Source of the DNA: Actinomortierella ambigua
Taxonomy: Eukaryota; Mortierellomycota; Mortierellomycetes; Mortierellales; Mortierellaceae
Direction: 5' to 3'
Length of the DNA: 43,541 nucleotides
Assembly: GCA_016098155.1 (NCBI GenBank)
Contig: JAAAJB010000289.1
Location: 1 to 43,541 of the forward strand
The position numbers were made by a program, and so were the translations under genes. This document shows, piece after piece, positions 1-9,292 of this stretch. Numbering within the stretch: the first letter of the stretch is position 1; each line of letters starts with the position of its first letter. The notes under the pieces are model-generated. The model had not been told where the DNA came from, ran no database searches, and saw nothing but the letters and a program-made list of their open reading frames with translations.

Positions 1-1
1 G

Positions 2-535
2 ACGTTGAAGGACATGCCAATGCTGGAAACTTTGATCGTGTCCGACGTCATCGATTCTGATTTCTTGCCTATCGACGACTACGATTTTACCTTCAAATGG
101 GACAGGCCGTCCTGGGGACCCTTTCCAAGGTTGAAAACTCTCGATCTGTCGTGTACGATGACCAGATCATTCTGCTGGTCCATGCTGGAGCAGTGCCCCG
201 CCGTGTATAATCTGCTACTGGATGCCTGCGATATATACAATGACGAAGAGGTTGAATTTCTTCCACTCGGTGAGCCACCTGATTTTCCCTTTGACTGTGA
301 GTGGCTAACATGGCCATTGCCTGTTTACCCAGCGTTACGCATCCTGAAACTGAGTGGCTACTGCATCTCCGACACGGTCCTCTTTGACCAGCTCCCATAC
401 GTCGCCCCAAATCTCACATCACTGGCTCTGCATTATCTGCACTATGACACTCGGTTTAGCTCTGCACAACTACAGGTGCTTCCTAGCAAGTTCAGGTTCC
501 TGCAGAATCTCGACTACCAAGAATATGAAGATTAA
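2..535 (+). CDS. F-box/LRR-like paralogue, 3' part only (array unit 1)
   Basis: C-terminal part of an array paralogue; the 5' part lies outside the window. The frame is open from base 2 to a TAA ending at 535. It aligns with the C-terminal quarter of the four complete copies: a KDMPMLETL block, WGPFPRLKTL, SFCWSMLEQCPAV, PLPVYPALRIL and LPYVAPNLTSLALH, which are spaced like leucine-rich repeats. In full-length relatives an N-terminal F-box recruits the SCF ubiquitin ligase and the LRR part binds substrate; that role is inferred from the family. It is closest in this region to the copy at 7253 (EVEF after the CWSML block). It ends EYED, without the Ser/Glu tail of that copy. No frameshift is visible. 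Confidence 0.8.
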   Translation, partial: TLKDMPMLETLIVSDVIDSDFLPIDDYDFTFKWDRPSWGPFPRLKTLDLSCTMTRSFCWSMLEQCPAVYNLLLDACDIYNDEEVEFLPLGEPPDFPFDCEWLTWPLPVYPALRILKLSGYCISDTVLFDQLPYVAPNLTSLALHYLHYDTRFSSAQLQVLPSKFRFLQNLDYQEYED

Positions 536-1105
536 GAATATTCAGAATGAAAAATGGTTTCGAAATCTCTGGCGATCTGGTGTGAAAAAGGGTAGTGCCA
601 TGTAGGCGGAGAGAGGTGTAGGTAGACAACAGCCAAGGAGATAGTTGTTCGTTAGAGCAGTTTTGACGTTCATATCATGGCACAGTTTGCCTCTTCGGAC
701 TCGCACACGCCTCGCGTCAAGTCATGAGTGGACCCGTGGTGTATCAGTTTCATCACGACCTTGTCAAGCTCTAGCTACTGGATTTTCTTGATGTGTAGGT
801 AGTGCACGAGATGAAGTAGTGCACTTCTGAGACTTGGACTATTGGTCGTCTACATCTCATCGTGTGTTACGGCTCATAGGATCCTAGAGCAGGTTATCAA
901 ATGGGCCTTTCATTGCAATGCCCTCTGTTGATGGTATTAAACCATACAAAAGATTTCTGTGGAGGAAAAGTACCGTGTTGGTTATTTCTTCAAATTGCAC
1001 AGCCCACTCCCCAAGCACCTTCCTCGGTTGGCTGATGACGCGTTCTCTGTTCTCCACATTGTAACGCTCAATTGTTTGAGCATTCGAATCATCGTTCCCC
1101 CTGCA
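536..1105 (+). other. Array spacer between units 1 and 2
   Basis: No gene seen. The sequence is homologous to the spacers after the other copies: a TTGTTCGTTAGAGCAG block near 645, CACAGTTTGCCTCTT near 680 and GTCATGAGTGGACC near 720. The last 160 bases share a leader block (TTTCTGTGGAGGAAAAGTAC, from about 953) with the spacer before the copy at 9862. Promoter and 3'-end signals must lie here, but I cannot place a start site. Confidence 0.6.
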
Positions 1106-3130
1106 ATGAATTGTCCATTACCAATTGATTGCATCGAGGTCATCTTGGACCATCTTGATGCCACCACTCGCACAAAAGATCTCCGCTCACTTCTCACTGT
1201 CAACAAAGCCTTCTTTGCAGCGAGTGTGCGGCGGCTGTATGCAGATCCTATTGAAACCATAAAGTCACGACACCGCACGCGTGCCCTAAGCTATCCGACT
1301 GGAGCGGTCCGGAGACTGCTTGCTCTGGTTCTTCGATGCTCGCCAGACAACTCTCCTCAGGCACAGTCACTTCGCCATAGCTTGCATGCAGACATCCATG
1401 CGTTGCCTGGTATCCTTACCACAGACTACCTCTCGTTGATCAAGACCATCCAGTACGAGTACGATTCAAACTACCTTGGGCCCACATCGACGCTCGCCCG
1501 CCAATACCCACTTTCTATCTGTGGAGAGAGTCTGCCTAGCTGGGCGGGTCTGCATGACGCGTTCGCCTGGGCCGTGTGTGCCCACCGATTGTCAGAAATA
1601 CACAGCCTCGAGATTCCATTGCGGTGCCTTCCGCTGTACAGTAGCCGCATCGAAGATATGCTGTCGATTCGATCCCTCCGAATCCTGACCCTGGACATTC
1701 CTCGCGAGCATTTCTACGCTTGGACAACCACCGCAATAGAAGAAGTCAAACTCGATCTGAAGACCTTGTCGTGTTTTGTGAGCCAGTGGTCGGCAGCCTA
1801 TGCAAAGTTACCGCAAGGAAGCCGCACCCACATCGTTGACATGCAGTTGTCGCTACCACCTCAAAACGAACAGCGCGAATGGTGGATGTACGAGCCCTTT
1901 GCTAGCAAGCTCAAGACTATCTTTTTGCAAATGCCCGTCTCGCCTATGCGTGATCTCAGAATGTTCTTTAGTGGAGAGTGGGCACGATTTGTCCTCGCCC
2001 CCGAATCATTCGACCTCGCTCGCGTCCGAAGCATCATCGAATCCGATTTGTACAATCATGTCCCCCGCAAGGAGCCGTGGCCTGATATTTCACAAGGCAA
2101 GGCCACGATTCTTCAGCAGTGTCGCTCCCTGCAAAAGCTGGAGCTGCGCGGCTGTACAGCCGAAGACGATGCTATCTTTAAGTGGGCAGTGCAAGAGCGG
2201 CAAGAGGCGGCAGCTATAGCCACCACTTCGTCGTCGAACAGTGGGGCAGGCAAGCTTCTAGTACAGGGAAGCGGTGGCTTGGTCCCGCTTTCAGAGCTTA
2301 AGCTCGTGTTCTCCAGTGTCATGTCGTTCTGGCAAGATGCCGTGTTCGCCTTTGGCACGACGCTCCAGTCATTGACGATTTACGACTACCAACAACCCAA
2401 CGACTTTGATCTCTGCGTGTTCCGCGACATGCCTGTTCTCCGCAATCTCTTTCTGTGTGTCCATCTTTTCAAAGCCGCCGTCGCCCCTTTTTCGTGCTGT
2501 CCTGGATTGACCAAAATCTACTTGGAAAGCAGGAGCCGCATGCACAGCGGCCAGGAGAGGTTTGGACGATGGGACCTGGCGCAGGTGCATGTCTTGTCGC
2601 TCAGGGGGAATGTGTGCCATCAATTCAATCATGCCACGTTGAAGGAGATGCCACTGCTGGATACTCTGATCATGTCTGCCCGCCTCGGTGGTGCCTTCAC
2701 GTGGGACAAGTTATCCTGGGGACCCTTTCCAAGGTTGAAAACCCTCAATCTGTCCGATACGCTGGCCAGGACCTTTTGCTGGTCCATGTTGGAGCAGTGC
2801 CCAGCCGTGGACACTCTGTTTCTGGATGTCAGTGATATGCGCTCTACCAAAAAGTTTCGATTTCTTCACCTCGGACAGCGACCTGATTTTGCCCATGAGC
2901 GCTCAACATCACCATTAGCTGTTTACCCAACGTTACGCATCCTCGGACTGTGTGGCTATTTCATCTCCGACGCGGTTCTTTTTAGCAAGTTACCACGCGT
3001 TGCTCCAAATCTTACTAGACTATCGCTGCACCCTAGAAATCGGTTGAGCTATGCGCAACTAGACAAGCTTGATGAAAAGTTCAAGTTTATGAGAGATCTC
3101 GACTACGAAGAAGATGAACTGGATTGTTAA
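1106..3130 (+). CDS. F-box/LRR-like protein, array unit 2
   Basis: Intronless, 674 residues. Residues 3-50 are an F-box-like motif (PLPIDCIEVILDHL, then DLRSLLTVNKAFF and RRLYADP), the part expected to bind Skp1 in an SCF ligase. The rest has degenerate leucine-rich repeats (ILTLDIP, LQKLELRG, LSELKLVF, LQSLTIYD, LKTLNLS, LRILGLCG), the likely substrate-binding surface. I chose the ATG at 1106 over the in-frame ATG at 959, because all paralogues begin MN(C/F)xLPxxCIE and the upstream bases match noncoding spacer in the other units. Its N-terminal half pairs with the 9862 copy (YPLSICGE) and its C-terminal part with the 3629 copy (PDFAHERSTSPLAVYP). The LRR family is clear; the F-box assignment is by motif. 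Confidence 0.85.
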   Translation: MNCPLPIDCIEVILDHLDATTRTKDLRSLLTVNKAFFAASVRRLYADPIETIKSRHRTRALSYPTGAVRRLLALVLRCSPDNSPQAQSLRHSLHADIHALPGILTTDYLSLIKTIQYEYDSNYLGPTSTLARQYPLSICGESLPSWAGLHDAFAWAVCAHRLSEIHSLEIPLRCLPLYSSRIEDMLSIRSLRILTLDIPREHFYAWTTTAIEEVKLDLKTLSCFVSQWSAAYAKLPQGSRTHIVDMQLSLPPQNEQREWWMYEPFASKLKTIFLQMPVSPMRDLRMFFSGEWARFVLAPESFDLARVRSIIESDLYNHVPRKEPWPDISQGKATILQQCRSLQKLELRGCTAEDDAIFKWAVQERQEAAAIATTSSSNSGAGKLLVQGSGGLVPLSELKLVFSSVMSFWQDAVFAFGTTLQSLTIYDYQQPNDFDLCVFRDMPVLRNLFLCVHLFKAAVAPFSCCPGLTKIYLESRSRMHSGQERFGRWDLAQVHVLSLRGNVCHQFNHATLKEMPLLDTLIMSARLGGAFTWDKLSWGPFPRLKTLNLSDTLARTFCWSMLEQCPAVDTLFLDVSDMRSTKKFRFLHLGQRPDFAHERSTSPLAVYPTLRILGLCGYFISDAVLFSKLPRVAPNLTRLSLHPRNRLSYAQLDKLDEKFKFMRDLDYEEDELDC

Positions 3131-3628
3131 TGAGAAAATGGCTTCGACATCTTATGTTATCTGGTGCGAATAGGTGCAGTGCTATCCAGTTGCTCAATTT
3201 GGCTGACAACCGACAAGGGGATTGAATAAAATGGTTGTTCGTTAGCGCAGCCCGACTATTACAGTTCGTGTCGCAATTTGCCCCCCCCCCCACTAGGACT
3301 TTCTCACCGCCTCTCATCTGGTCATGAGTAGGGCCTGTTTTATGTATGCCAGTTTCATTGAGAAACATTGTCGACCATGCCAAGGTTGAACAAGCTCTAG
3401 CTGCTAGATTTTTCTGACGAGCAGGTAGTATAATCCTGGGACTGGACCATCTATTAGTCTCTTCGCGTGCAAGGGCTTTTGAATAGGTGATAACTTTAAA
3501 CCTCTGAGGCACCTCCCTCTGATGACTGATCACGCGCTCTGTGTCTCCACGCCGTACGTGCATCAGAAGCTACAGCCTGTATTTTCTTCCTTTCTTGTTT
3601 ATGACATTCACATCATCTTTCCCCAGCA
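3131..3628 (+). other. Array spacer between units 2 and 3
   Basis: No gene seen. It repeats the unit spacer: GGTGCAGTGCTATCCAGT near 3173, a poly(A)-signal block at 3221-3247, a C-run near 3282 and GTCATGAGTAGGG near 3320. The leader block found before the 1106 and 9862 copies is only weakly recognisable here (ATGACTGATCACGCGCTCTG near 3521). Confidence 0.55.
3225..3230 (+). terminator. Probable polyadenylation signal of array unit 2
   Basis: AATAAA lies 95 bases after the stop at 3130, within a block (GATTGAATAAAATGGTTGTT) that recurs after the 9862 copy and, diverged, after the 3629 copy. Conservation of the block at the same offset supports a 3'-end signal. Confidence 0.6.
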
Positions 3629-5644
3629 ATGAATTGTTCATTACCAATTGAATGCATTGAGTTCATCTTGGACCACCTTGATGGCTTTACACGCACAAGG
3701 GATCTCTTCTCACTGCTCACTGTCAACAGGTCCTTCTTTGCAGCGGCTGTGCGGCGGCTGTATGCAGATCCTATTGAAGTCATAGAGTCGCGTCATACCT
3801 ACGCCCCAGACTATCCGCTTGGAGCAGCCCGGGGACTGCTTGCTCTCGTTCTTCGATGCTCGCCAGACAACTCTCCCGAGGCACAGTCGCTTCGCTCTAG
3901 CTTTCATGCGGATATCCATGCGTTGCCAAGCATCCTGACCATGGACTATCTGTCGTTGATCAAGACCATCCAGTACAACTCAGACTGTTTTGGACCTCAA
4001 TCGGCGCTTGATTCCCAGTGGTCAACCTGTGGCGAGAGGCTGCCTAGCTGGGTAAGCCTTCATGACGCATTCGCCTGGGCCGTGTGTGGCCACCGACTAT
4101 CAGAAATGCACAGCATTAAGATTTCATTGCGGAGCCTTCCGCTGTACAGTAGTCGCGTCGAAGACATGCTGTCCATTCGATCTCTCCAAATCATTACCCT
4201 GGACTTTCCTTGCAAGGATGTCGGTTCTTGGACAACCACCGAAAAGGAAGAAGTCAAATTCGATCTAACGATCGTTTCGAGCTTTGTGAGCCAATGGTCG
4301 GCGGCCTATGCAAAGTTACCGCAGGAAAGCCGCACCCCCGTTGACATCCAGCTCTTCCTACTAGCCGCAGAATACGAATGGTGGAGGTGCGAGCCCTTCG
4401 CCAGCGAGCTCAGGGCTATCTATTTGCAAATGCTTGTCTCACGTAAGCGCTACCTCAACACGTTCTCAACCAACGAATGGGCTCGTTTTGCCCTTGCACC
4501 TGAATCATTCGACTTCTCGCGCGTCCGAAGCATCATCGGATTCAAAATGTTCGATGATTTTGGCTGGTGCCAGGCTTGGCCTGAGCAAGGCAGGGCCAAG
4601 GTCCTACAGGCGTGTCGCTCCCTGCAAAAGCTAGAGCTGGAGTGCTGGCCAGAACAAGACGAATCTGTCTTTCAGTGGGCGGTGCAAGAGCGGCAAGGGG
4701 TGGCAGCTGCAGTCACCACCTCACCGTTGAACAGTAGAGGAAGCAAACCTCTAGGACAACCATTTGGTGGCTTGGTCCCGCTCTCAGAGCTGAAGCTCGA
4801 GCTCCGGAATGTCGTGCCTTCGTGGCAAGACGCCGTGTTCGCCTTTGGCACTACTCTTCGGTGGCTCACGATCGACGACTATTACCACCACAACGAAGTC
4901 GATCTCTGCGTGTTCCACGATATGCCTGTTCTCCGCTATCTCTCTCTCTCGTTCCAGCTCATCAAAGCCGTCGTCACCCCCTTTTCGGGCTGTCCTCGAT
5001 TGACTGAAATCTACTTGCAAAGCAGTGGCCGCAGGCATAAAGGCCAGGACGCGTTTGGACGATGGGATCTGGCGCAAGTGCATGTCTTGTCGCTCCAGGG
5101 GAATGTGTGCCATCAATTTAATCATTCGACGTTGAAGGACATGCCAATGCTGGATACTCTGATCATGTCCAAAGTCATTGAGGGTGCGTCTGGCCGCCAC
5201 GGAGGTTCCTGTACGTGGGACAGGTCGTCCTGGGGACCCTTTCCAAGACTGAAAACGCTCGAGTTGTCGGGTACGATGGCCAGGACGTTTTGCTGGTCCA
5301 TGCTGGAGCAGTGCCCTGCCGTGGATAATCTGTTGCTGGATGTCGCCGATATGCGCACCAATAGGCACACTATCCAAAGGGTTAAATTTCATCCCTTTGG
5401 ACAGCAACCTGATTTTGCCCATGAGCGGTCAACATCCCCGTTAGCTGTTTACCCAGCGTTACGCATCCTCACACTGGATGGCTACTCCATCTCCAACGCG
5501 GTTCTTTTTGACCAGTTACCACGCGTTGCCCCAAATCTCACTTCACTAGCGCTGTACTCTAGAAATCCGTTGGGCTATGCGAAACTACGCAAGCTTTGGA
5601 GCAAGTTCAAGTTCATGAAAGATCTTGACCATAAGCTCATTTGA
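3629..5644 (+). CDS. F-box/LRR-like protein, array unit 3
   Basis: Intronless, 671 residues, starting at the conserved MNCSLPIECIEFILDHL. The F-box-like segment is residues 3-50 (DLFSLLTVNRSFF, RRLYADP). LRR-like strands follow to the end (LQIITLDF, LQKLELE, LSELKLEL, LRWLTIDD, LKTLELSG, LRILTLDG). It is presumed to be an SCF substrate receptor by family. It shares with the 7253 copy a QWSTCGE segment where units 2 and 5 have a longer YPLSICGE form. It shares with the 1106 copy the C-terminal PDFAHERSTSP segment. A histidine-containing insertion (GRHGGS) near residue 525 is unique. About 75 bases at 3880-3955 are almost identical to 7503-7578. Confidence 0.85.
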   Translation: MNCSLPIECIEFILDHLDGFTRTRDLFSLLTVNRSFFAAAVRRLYADPIEVIESRHTYAPDYPLGAARGLLALVLRCSPDNSPEAQSLRSSFHADIHALPSILTMDYLSLIKTIQYNSDCFGPQSALDSQWSTCGERLPSWVSLHDAFAWAVCGHRLSEMHSIKISLRSLPLYSSRVEDMLSIRSLQIITLDFPCKDVGSWTTTEKEEVKFDLTIVSSFVSQWSAAYAKLPQESRTPVDIQLFLLAAEYEWWRCEPFASELRAIYLQMLVSRKRYLNTFSTNEWARFALAPESFDFSRVRSIIGFKMFDDFGWCQAWPEQGRAKVLQACRSLQKLELECWPEQDESVFQWAVQERQGVAAAVTTSPLNSRGSKPLGQPFGGLVPLSELKLELRNVVPSWQDAVFAFGTTLRWLTIDDYYHHNEVDLCVFHDMPVLRYLSLSFQLIKAVVTPFSGCPRLTEIYLQSSGRRHKGQDAFGRWDLAQVHVLSLQGNVCHQFNHSTLKDMPMLDTLIMSKVIEGASGRHGGSCTWDRSSWGPFPRLKTLELSGTMARTFCWSMLEQCPAVDNLLLDVADMRTNRHTIQRVKFHPFGQQPDFAHERSTSPLAVYPALRILTLDGYSISNAVLFDQLPRVAPNLTSLALYSRNPLGYAKLRKLWSKFKFMKDLDHKLI

Positions 5645-5984
5645 AGGGGGGAGGGGTTTTAAGAGAAAAGAAAAAAAGGGGGGGTGCAGTGCTATCCAGT
5701 CGTCCAAACTATGGGTGTGAGGTATATGCAAAAAACATACATGGGGAATGAATAAAATATCTGTTCGTTCACGCAGCTCTTTCTATCTCCGTTCATGTCG
5801 CAGTTTGCCTCTTAGGACCTGCCCACAGTCACCGATCTAGTCATGAGTGTGCCCGTGGTATATCGATGAACAGGTGATGTTTTCCTGGGACTTGGGCTAT
5901 TGTCCGCTTATATCTCTTGCATGTTACGGATCATGGGACCCCCACCACAGTCTTTCAAATCGGCCATGCTCCAGCAATGTTCTC
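5645..5984 (+). other. Array spacer after unit 3, up to the insertion
   Basis: Spacer homologous to those of the other units: GTGCAGTGCTATCCAGT near 5684, a poly(A)-signal block, CATGTCGCAGTTTGCCTCTT near 5796 and GTCATGAGTGTGCCC. Similarity continues to about 5980 (TTGGGCTATTG, CATGTTACGGATCATGGGAC), then stops where the relic begins. The first part of the open frame starting at 5900 is therefore ordinary spacer, not element sequence. Confidence 0.55.
5751..5756 (+). terminator. Probable polyadenylation signal of array unit 3
   Basis: AATAAA 107 bases after the stop at 5644, followed by CTGTTCGTTCACGCAG, the diverged counterpart of the block after the 1106 copy. Confidence 0.55.
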
Positions 5985-7210
5985 TGCTGACCGAGATTGT
6001 TCCAGGGCCTGTACGAGAGGCCTCAAAAATCAAAAGCCGATGCCAGAACCTGATCGACCGATTTCTCGAGAAGGTTGGTGATCCTCCAAACGACTGGGAC
6101 AAGCAAATTCTCATTTGCTTTTGTCCTGTACAGATTAGGTCAGTGGAAGCCGAAGATGATGAAGATGGCAAAAAAGGTAGTGCGCAAACTCAGGATGACG
6201 ACGGTCTGTCGACTCGGGGCAGGGATCACCAACAGTTGAAGAAGATTCTCTAGAGCTTTATGACTTTCCTCTATACCGGCCATGAGCCTAAAAAGTATGT
6301 CACCAGTGCTTTTATTGAACGTCTGTCGACGTTGGGATTGCTCTAGAAAGTAGGCATGAAGCCGTTGTACGGCAGTCGCAATGTCATGCCATACACACCG
6401 TCAGCTCTGTACGATCCGTCTCCTCCCAACTTGCCGCAGAGTTTGCCAGGCACTGGAAGGAGGGCTGCAAAGTTCTCTGCTAATTAGAAGGTACAACAAG
6501 TTCTCCCTCGGTTTGAGCTTCTTGTAGAGCGACATTTGCTAACCTCGAGATACTCATTCTTCAACATTGTAGCTCATGAACCAAGGTGTCGAGAGTGTTG
6601 ATTCAAACCCAGCGGTGTCTCGCTAACTTTTGCTCAACCGCCAAACCAACCACTCCTGGCGAACTGTTCCACTCTCGCCCATAGAGGGCGGCTTCATAAC
6701 CTTCGCCAAATACAAGCCTGTTGATTTTTGTCAGGCATCTAAATCTGAACAAACAGATCAAGAAGCTCGCTGCGAGAGGTCGCCCACGCGGCAGATGTTA
6801 CATGCATCGTGATGTGATGGTAGGACACAATCTTTGCAACGTGATGCGTGGCCACTTGGAGAAGGGAGAGTGCCCAGACTATCTCCAGCCTGTTGACGAT
6901 GATGGCAACTTTTCATGGACGCGAGGGTACAAGAGAGATCGCGATGAGGATGGGGCAGAGGACGATGGACGCAGCAAGGGGCAAGACCTGATGCCCCCAG
7001 AGCCAGCTGTCAGTCGCAAGAGACAAGCTGAAACCAGGGCTGCAGCAGAGGAGGAGGGGAGACGAAACAAGAAACACGATCTGATGCCCCGAGTGCTAGC
7101 AACTTGTATCAAGAAAAGGACAGCGTCTGTGAGGAACGTTGTAGCCAGCAGTCCGTGTACGGCTGTGGCGCCTGGTCATTTTTGGTCACGAGATTGAATA
7201 AGACACCATT
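5985..7210 (+). pseudogene. Decayed mobile-element gene, resembling a Fanzor/TnpB-type RuvC nuclease
   Basis: About 1.2 kb not present in the other array spacers. One frame runs from about 5985 to 6485 through stops at 6251, near 6343 and near 6485. It contains VREASKIKSRCQNLIDRFLE, an acidic DEDG stretch, then FMTFLYTGHEP and FIERLSTLGLL. A fragment GGFITF lies near 6690. The frame at 6721-7196 contains CYMHRDVMVGHNLCNVMRGH and PDYLQPVDDDG. The RD(x)xxxxN pattern after a Cys resembles the last RuvC motif that follows the zinc ribbon in TnpB/Fanzor proteins, and in-frame stops and missing middle regions show it is dead. The Fanzor assignment is from remembered family patterns and is tentative. 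Other transposon nucleases are possible. Confidence 0.45.
6721..7196 (+). pseudogene. 3' fragment of the relic with an acidic/basic tail
   Basis: Longest intact piece of the relic, 158 codons to a TGA at 7194-7196. Residues 30-72 hold the conserved-looking MHRDVMVGHNLCNVMRGHL and YLQPVDDDGNFSW blocks. The remainder is a charged tail with a degenerate internal duplication around QDLMPPEPA and HDLMPRVLA (about 6985-7045 and 7075-7135). It starts inside degenerate sequence, so the apparent ATG is not meaningful. It ends about 55 bases before the start codon of the next F-box gene. Confidence 0.45.
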
Positions 7211-7252
7211 TGTCTTCACATCTCCGACCAATCAAATCATCTTTCTCCAGCA

Positions 7253-9292
7253 ATGAATTTTCCATTACCAGTTGAATGCATCGAGATCATCTTGGATCAT
7301 CTTGATGCCACCACACGCTCAAGGGATCTCTTCTCACTGCTCACTGTCAACAAGCCCTTCTTTGCAGCGAGTGTGCGGCGACTATATGCAGATCCAATTG
7401 AAATCATAAAGTCACACAACAAGAATGCTCCAGACTATCCGTACGGTGCAGCCCTGCGACTGCTTGCCCTTGTTCTTCGGTGTTCGCCGGACAATTCTCC
7501 CGAGGCACAGTCGCTTCGCTCTAGCTTTCATGCGGATATCCATGCGTTGCCAAGCATCCCGACCATGAACTACCTGTCGTTGATCAAGACCGTCAGGTAC
7601 AACCCAGACTGTTTTGGGCCTGAATCGGGGCTCAACTTCCAGTGGTCAACCTGTGGAAAGAGGCTGCCTAGCTGGGTGGGCCTTCATGACACGTTCGCCT
7701 GGGCCGTGTGTGCCCACCGATTGTCAGAAATACGGAGCCTTGAGATTTCATGGCGGTGCCTTCCTTTGTACCGTCGTCGCTTCGATAACATGATGTCGAT
7801 TCGATCCCTCCGAATCCTGACCTTGGACATCCCTCGCAAGCGTACCTACTCTTGGACACCTATCCAAAAGGAAAAAATCAAACTCGATCTAAAGGACGTT
7901 TCGTGGTTTGTGAGACAATGGTCGGCGGCCTATGAAAGGTTACCGCAGAAAGGTCGCGCCCCTGTTGGCATCCAGCTCCGGCTACTAGCCAAAGAGGACG
8001 AATGGTGGAGGGACCAGCCCTTTAAGAGCGCGCTCAAGACCGTCTATTTGCAAATGCCCGTCTCGCCTACGCTTGACCTCATCACGTCGTCTTACAGCGA
8101 ATGGATACGCTTCGTTCTCGCCCCCGAATCATTCGACCTCGCGCGCCTCCGAAGCATCGTTGATAAAGAATGGAAATATTATTTCGGCGAGCCCCGGCCT
8201 TGGCCTGATCAAGGCAAGGCCAAGATCCTCCAGCAGTGTCGCTCCCTGCAGAAGCTAGAGCTGCGCTGCGAGGCAGACGAAGACGCTAATATCTTTCAGT
8301 GGGCGGTGCAAGAGCGGCAGGGAGCGGCAGATGTAGCCGCCACCTCGTCGTCGAACAGTAGAGGAGGCAAGCTTCCAAGACAAGGACGCAACGGCGTGGT
8401 CCCGCTTTCAGAGCTCAAACTCATTCTCACGGACGTTATGTCGCTCTGGAAAGATGCTATATTCGCCTTTGGTACCACGCTCGAGTCGCTGACGATCAGG
8501 GAACAGAAAAGTGTCGACGGTATCGATCTTTGCGTGTTCCTTGACATGCCTGTTCTCCGCCATCTCTCTCTCTGGTGCCGTGTCATCAAAGCTACTGCCG
8601 CCCCCTTTTTGAGCTGCCCTCAATTGACCGAAATCTACTTGCAAAGCGCGAGGCGCATGTCCAACGACCATGGTAGGTTTGGACAATGGGATCTGGCAAA
8701 GGTGCAAGTTTTGTCGCTCGAGGGCGTAGTGAGCCATCAATTCAATCAAGCGACGCTGAAAAAGATGCCAATGCTGAAGACTTTGATCATGTCCGACGTC
8801 GTTGACGACATGCTTGATGGCTATCCCTTCATGTGGGATAGGTCGTCCTGGGGACCCTTTCCAAGGTTGAAAACGCTCGAGCTGTCGGGTACGATGACCG
8901 AGTCATTTTGTTGGTCCATGCTGAAGCAGTGCCCCGCCTTGAATGATCTGTTACTGGATGCCCTCGATGTGCACACTACCCAAGAGGTTGAATTCCCCTA
9001 CCTCAGTCAGCAACTCGAATTTACCTTTGAGCGGCCAGGATCGCCATTAGCTGTTTACCCAGCGTTACGCAGCCTCAGACTGCATGGCTACTCCATCTCG
9101 GATGCGGTCCTCTTTGATCAGTTACCGCGCGTTGTCCCAAGTCTCACCTCACTAGCGCTGCACTCTTGCACTCGGTTGAGCCCTATGAAACTACGCAAGC
9201 TTTCGAGCAAGTTCAAGTTCCTGAAACGCCTCGAATACAAAGAATATGAATCGGATCCCGAATCTTCAGAATCTTCAGAATATTCAGAATGA
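7253..9292 (+). CDS. F-box/LRR-like protein, array unit 4
   Basis: Intronless, 679 residues, starting MNFPLPVECIEIILDHL. The F-box-like motif is residues 3-50; LRR-like strands follow (LRILTLDIP, LQKLELRC, LSELKLILT, LESLTIREQ, LKTLELSG, LRSLRLHG). It differs from the other copies by a C-terminal Ser/Glu tail (SDPESSESSEYSE). It is the unit preceded by the mobile-element relic, so its promoter may have changed: only about 40 bases of normal leader (ATCATCTTTCTCCAGCAATG) remain before the ATG. The N-terminal segment groups with unit 3 (QWSTCG) and the C-terminal segment with unit 5 (KKMPMLK, DVVDDM, EVEFP). Substrate is unknown. Confidence 0.85.
   Translation: MNFPLPVECIEIILDHLDATTRSRDLFSLLTVNKPFFAASVRRLYADPIEIIKSHNKNAPDYPYGAALRLLALVLRCSPDNSPEAQSLRSSFHADIHALPSIPTMNYLSLIKTVRYNPDCFGPESGLNFQWSTCGKRLPSWVGLHDTFAWAVCAHRLSEIRSLEISWRCLPLYRRRFDNMMSIRSLRILTLDIPRKRTYSWTPIQKEKIKLDLKDVSWFVRQWSAAYERLPQKGRAPVGIQLRLLAKEDEWWRDQPFKSALKTVYLQMPVSPTLDLITSSYSEWIRFVLAPESFDLARLRSIVDKEWKYYFGEPRPWPDQGKAKILQQCRSLQKLELRCEADEDANIFQWAVQERQGAADVAATSSSNSRGGKLPRQGRNGVVPLSELKLILTDVMSLWKDAIFAFGTTLESLTIREQKSVDGIDLCVFLDMPVLRHLSLWCRVIKATAAPFLSCPQLTEIYLQSARRMSNDHGRFGQWDLAKVQVLSLEGVVSHQFNQATLKKMPMLKTLIMSDVVDDMLDGYPFMWDRSSWGPFPRLKTLELSGTMTESFCWSMLKQCPALNDLLLDALDVHTTQEVEFPYLSQQLEFTFERPGSPLAVYPALRSLRLHGYSISDAVLFDQLPRVVPSLTSLALHSCTRLSPMKLRKLSSKFKFLKRLEYKEYESDPESSESSEYSE

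Noticed and set aside
959..1105. N-terminal extension of the unit 2 F-box gene from an upstream in-frame ATG
   Set aside because: The other copies all start at the MNxxLPxxCIE methionine and the extra 49 codons match noncoding spacer in the 9862 unit.
4784..5422. 212-codon frame on - inside the unit 3 F-box gene
   Set aside because: Antisense to a conserved paralogue; its residues mirror the LRR codons of the + gene.
5900..5984. Start of the 117-codon frame at 5900 as the N-terminus of the mobile-element protein
   Set aside because: This part aligns with ordinary spacer after the other F-box copies, so the insertion begins later, near 5985.
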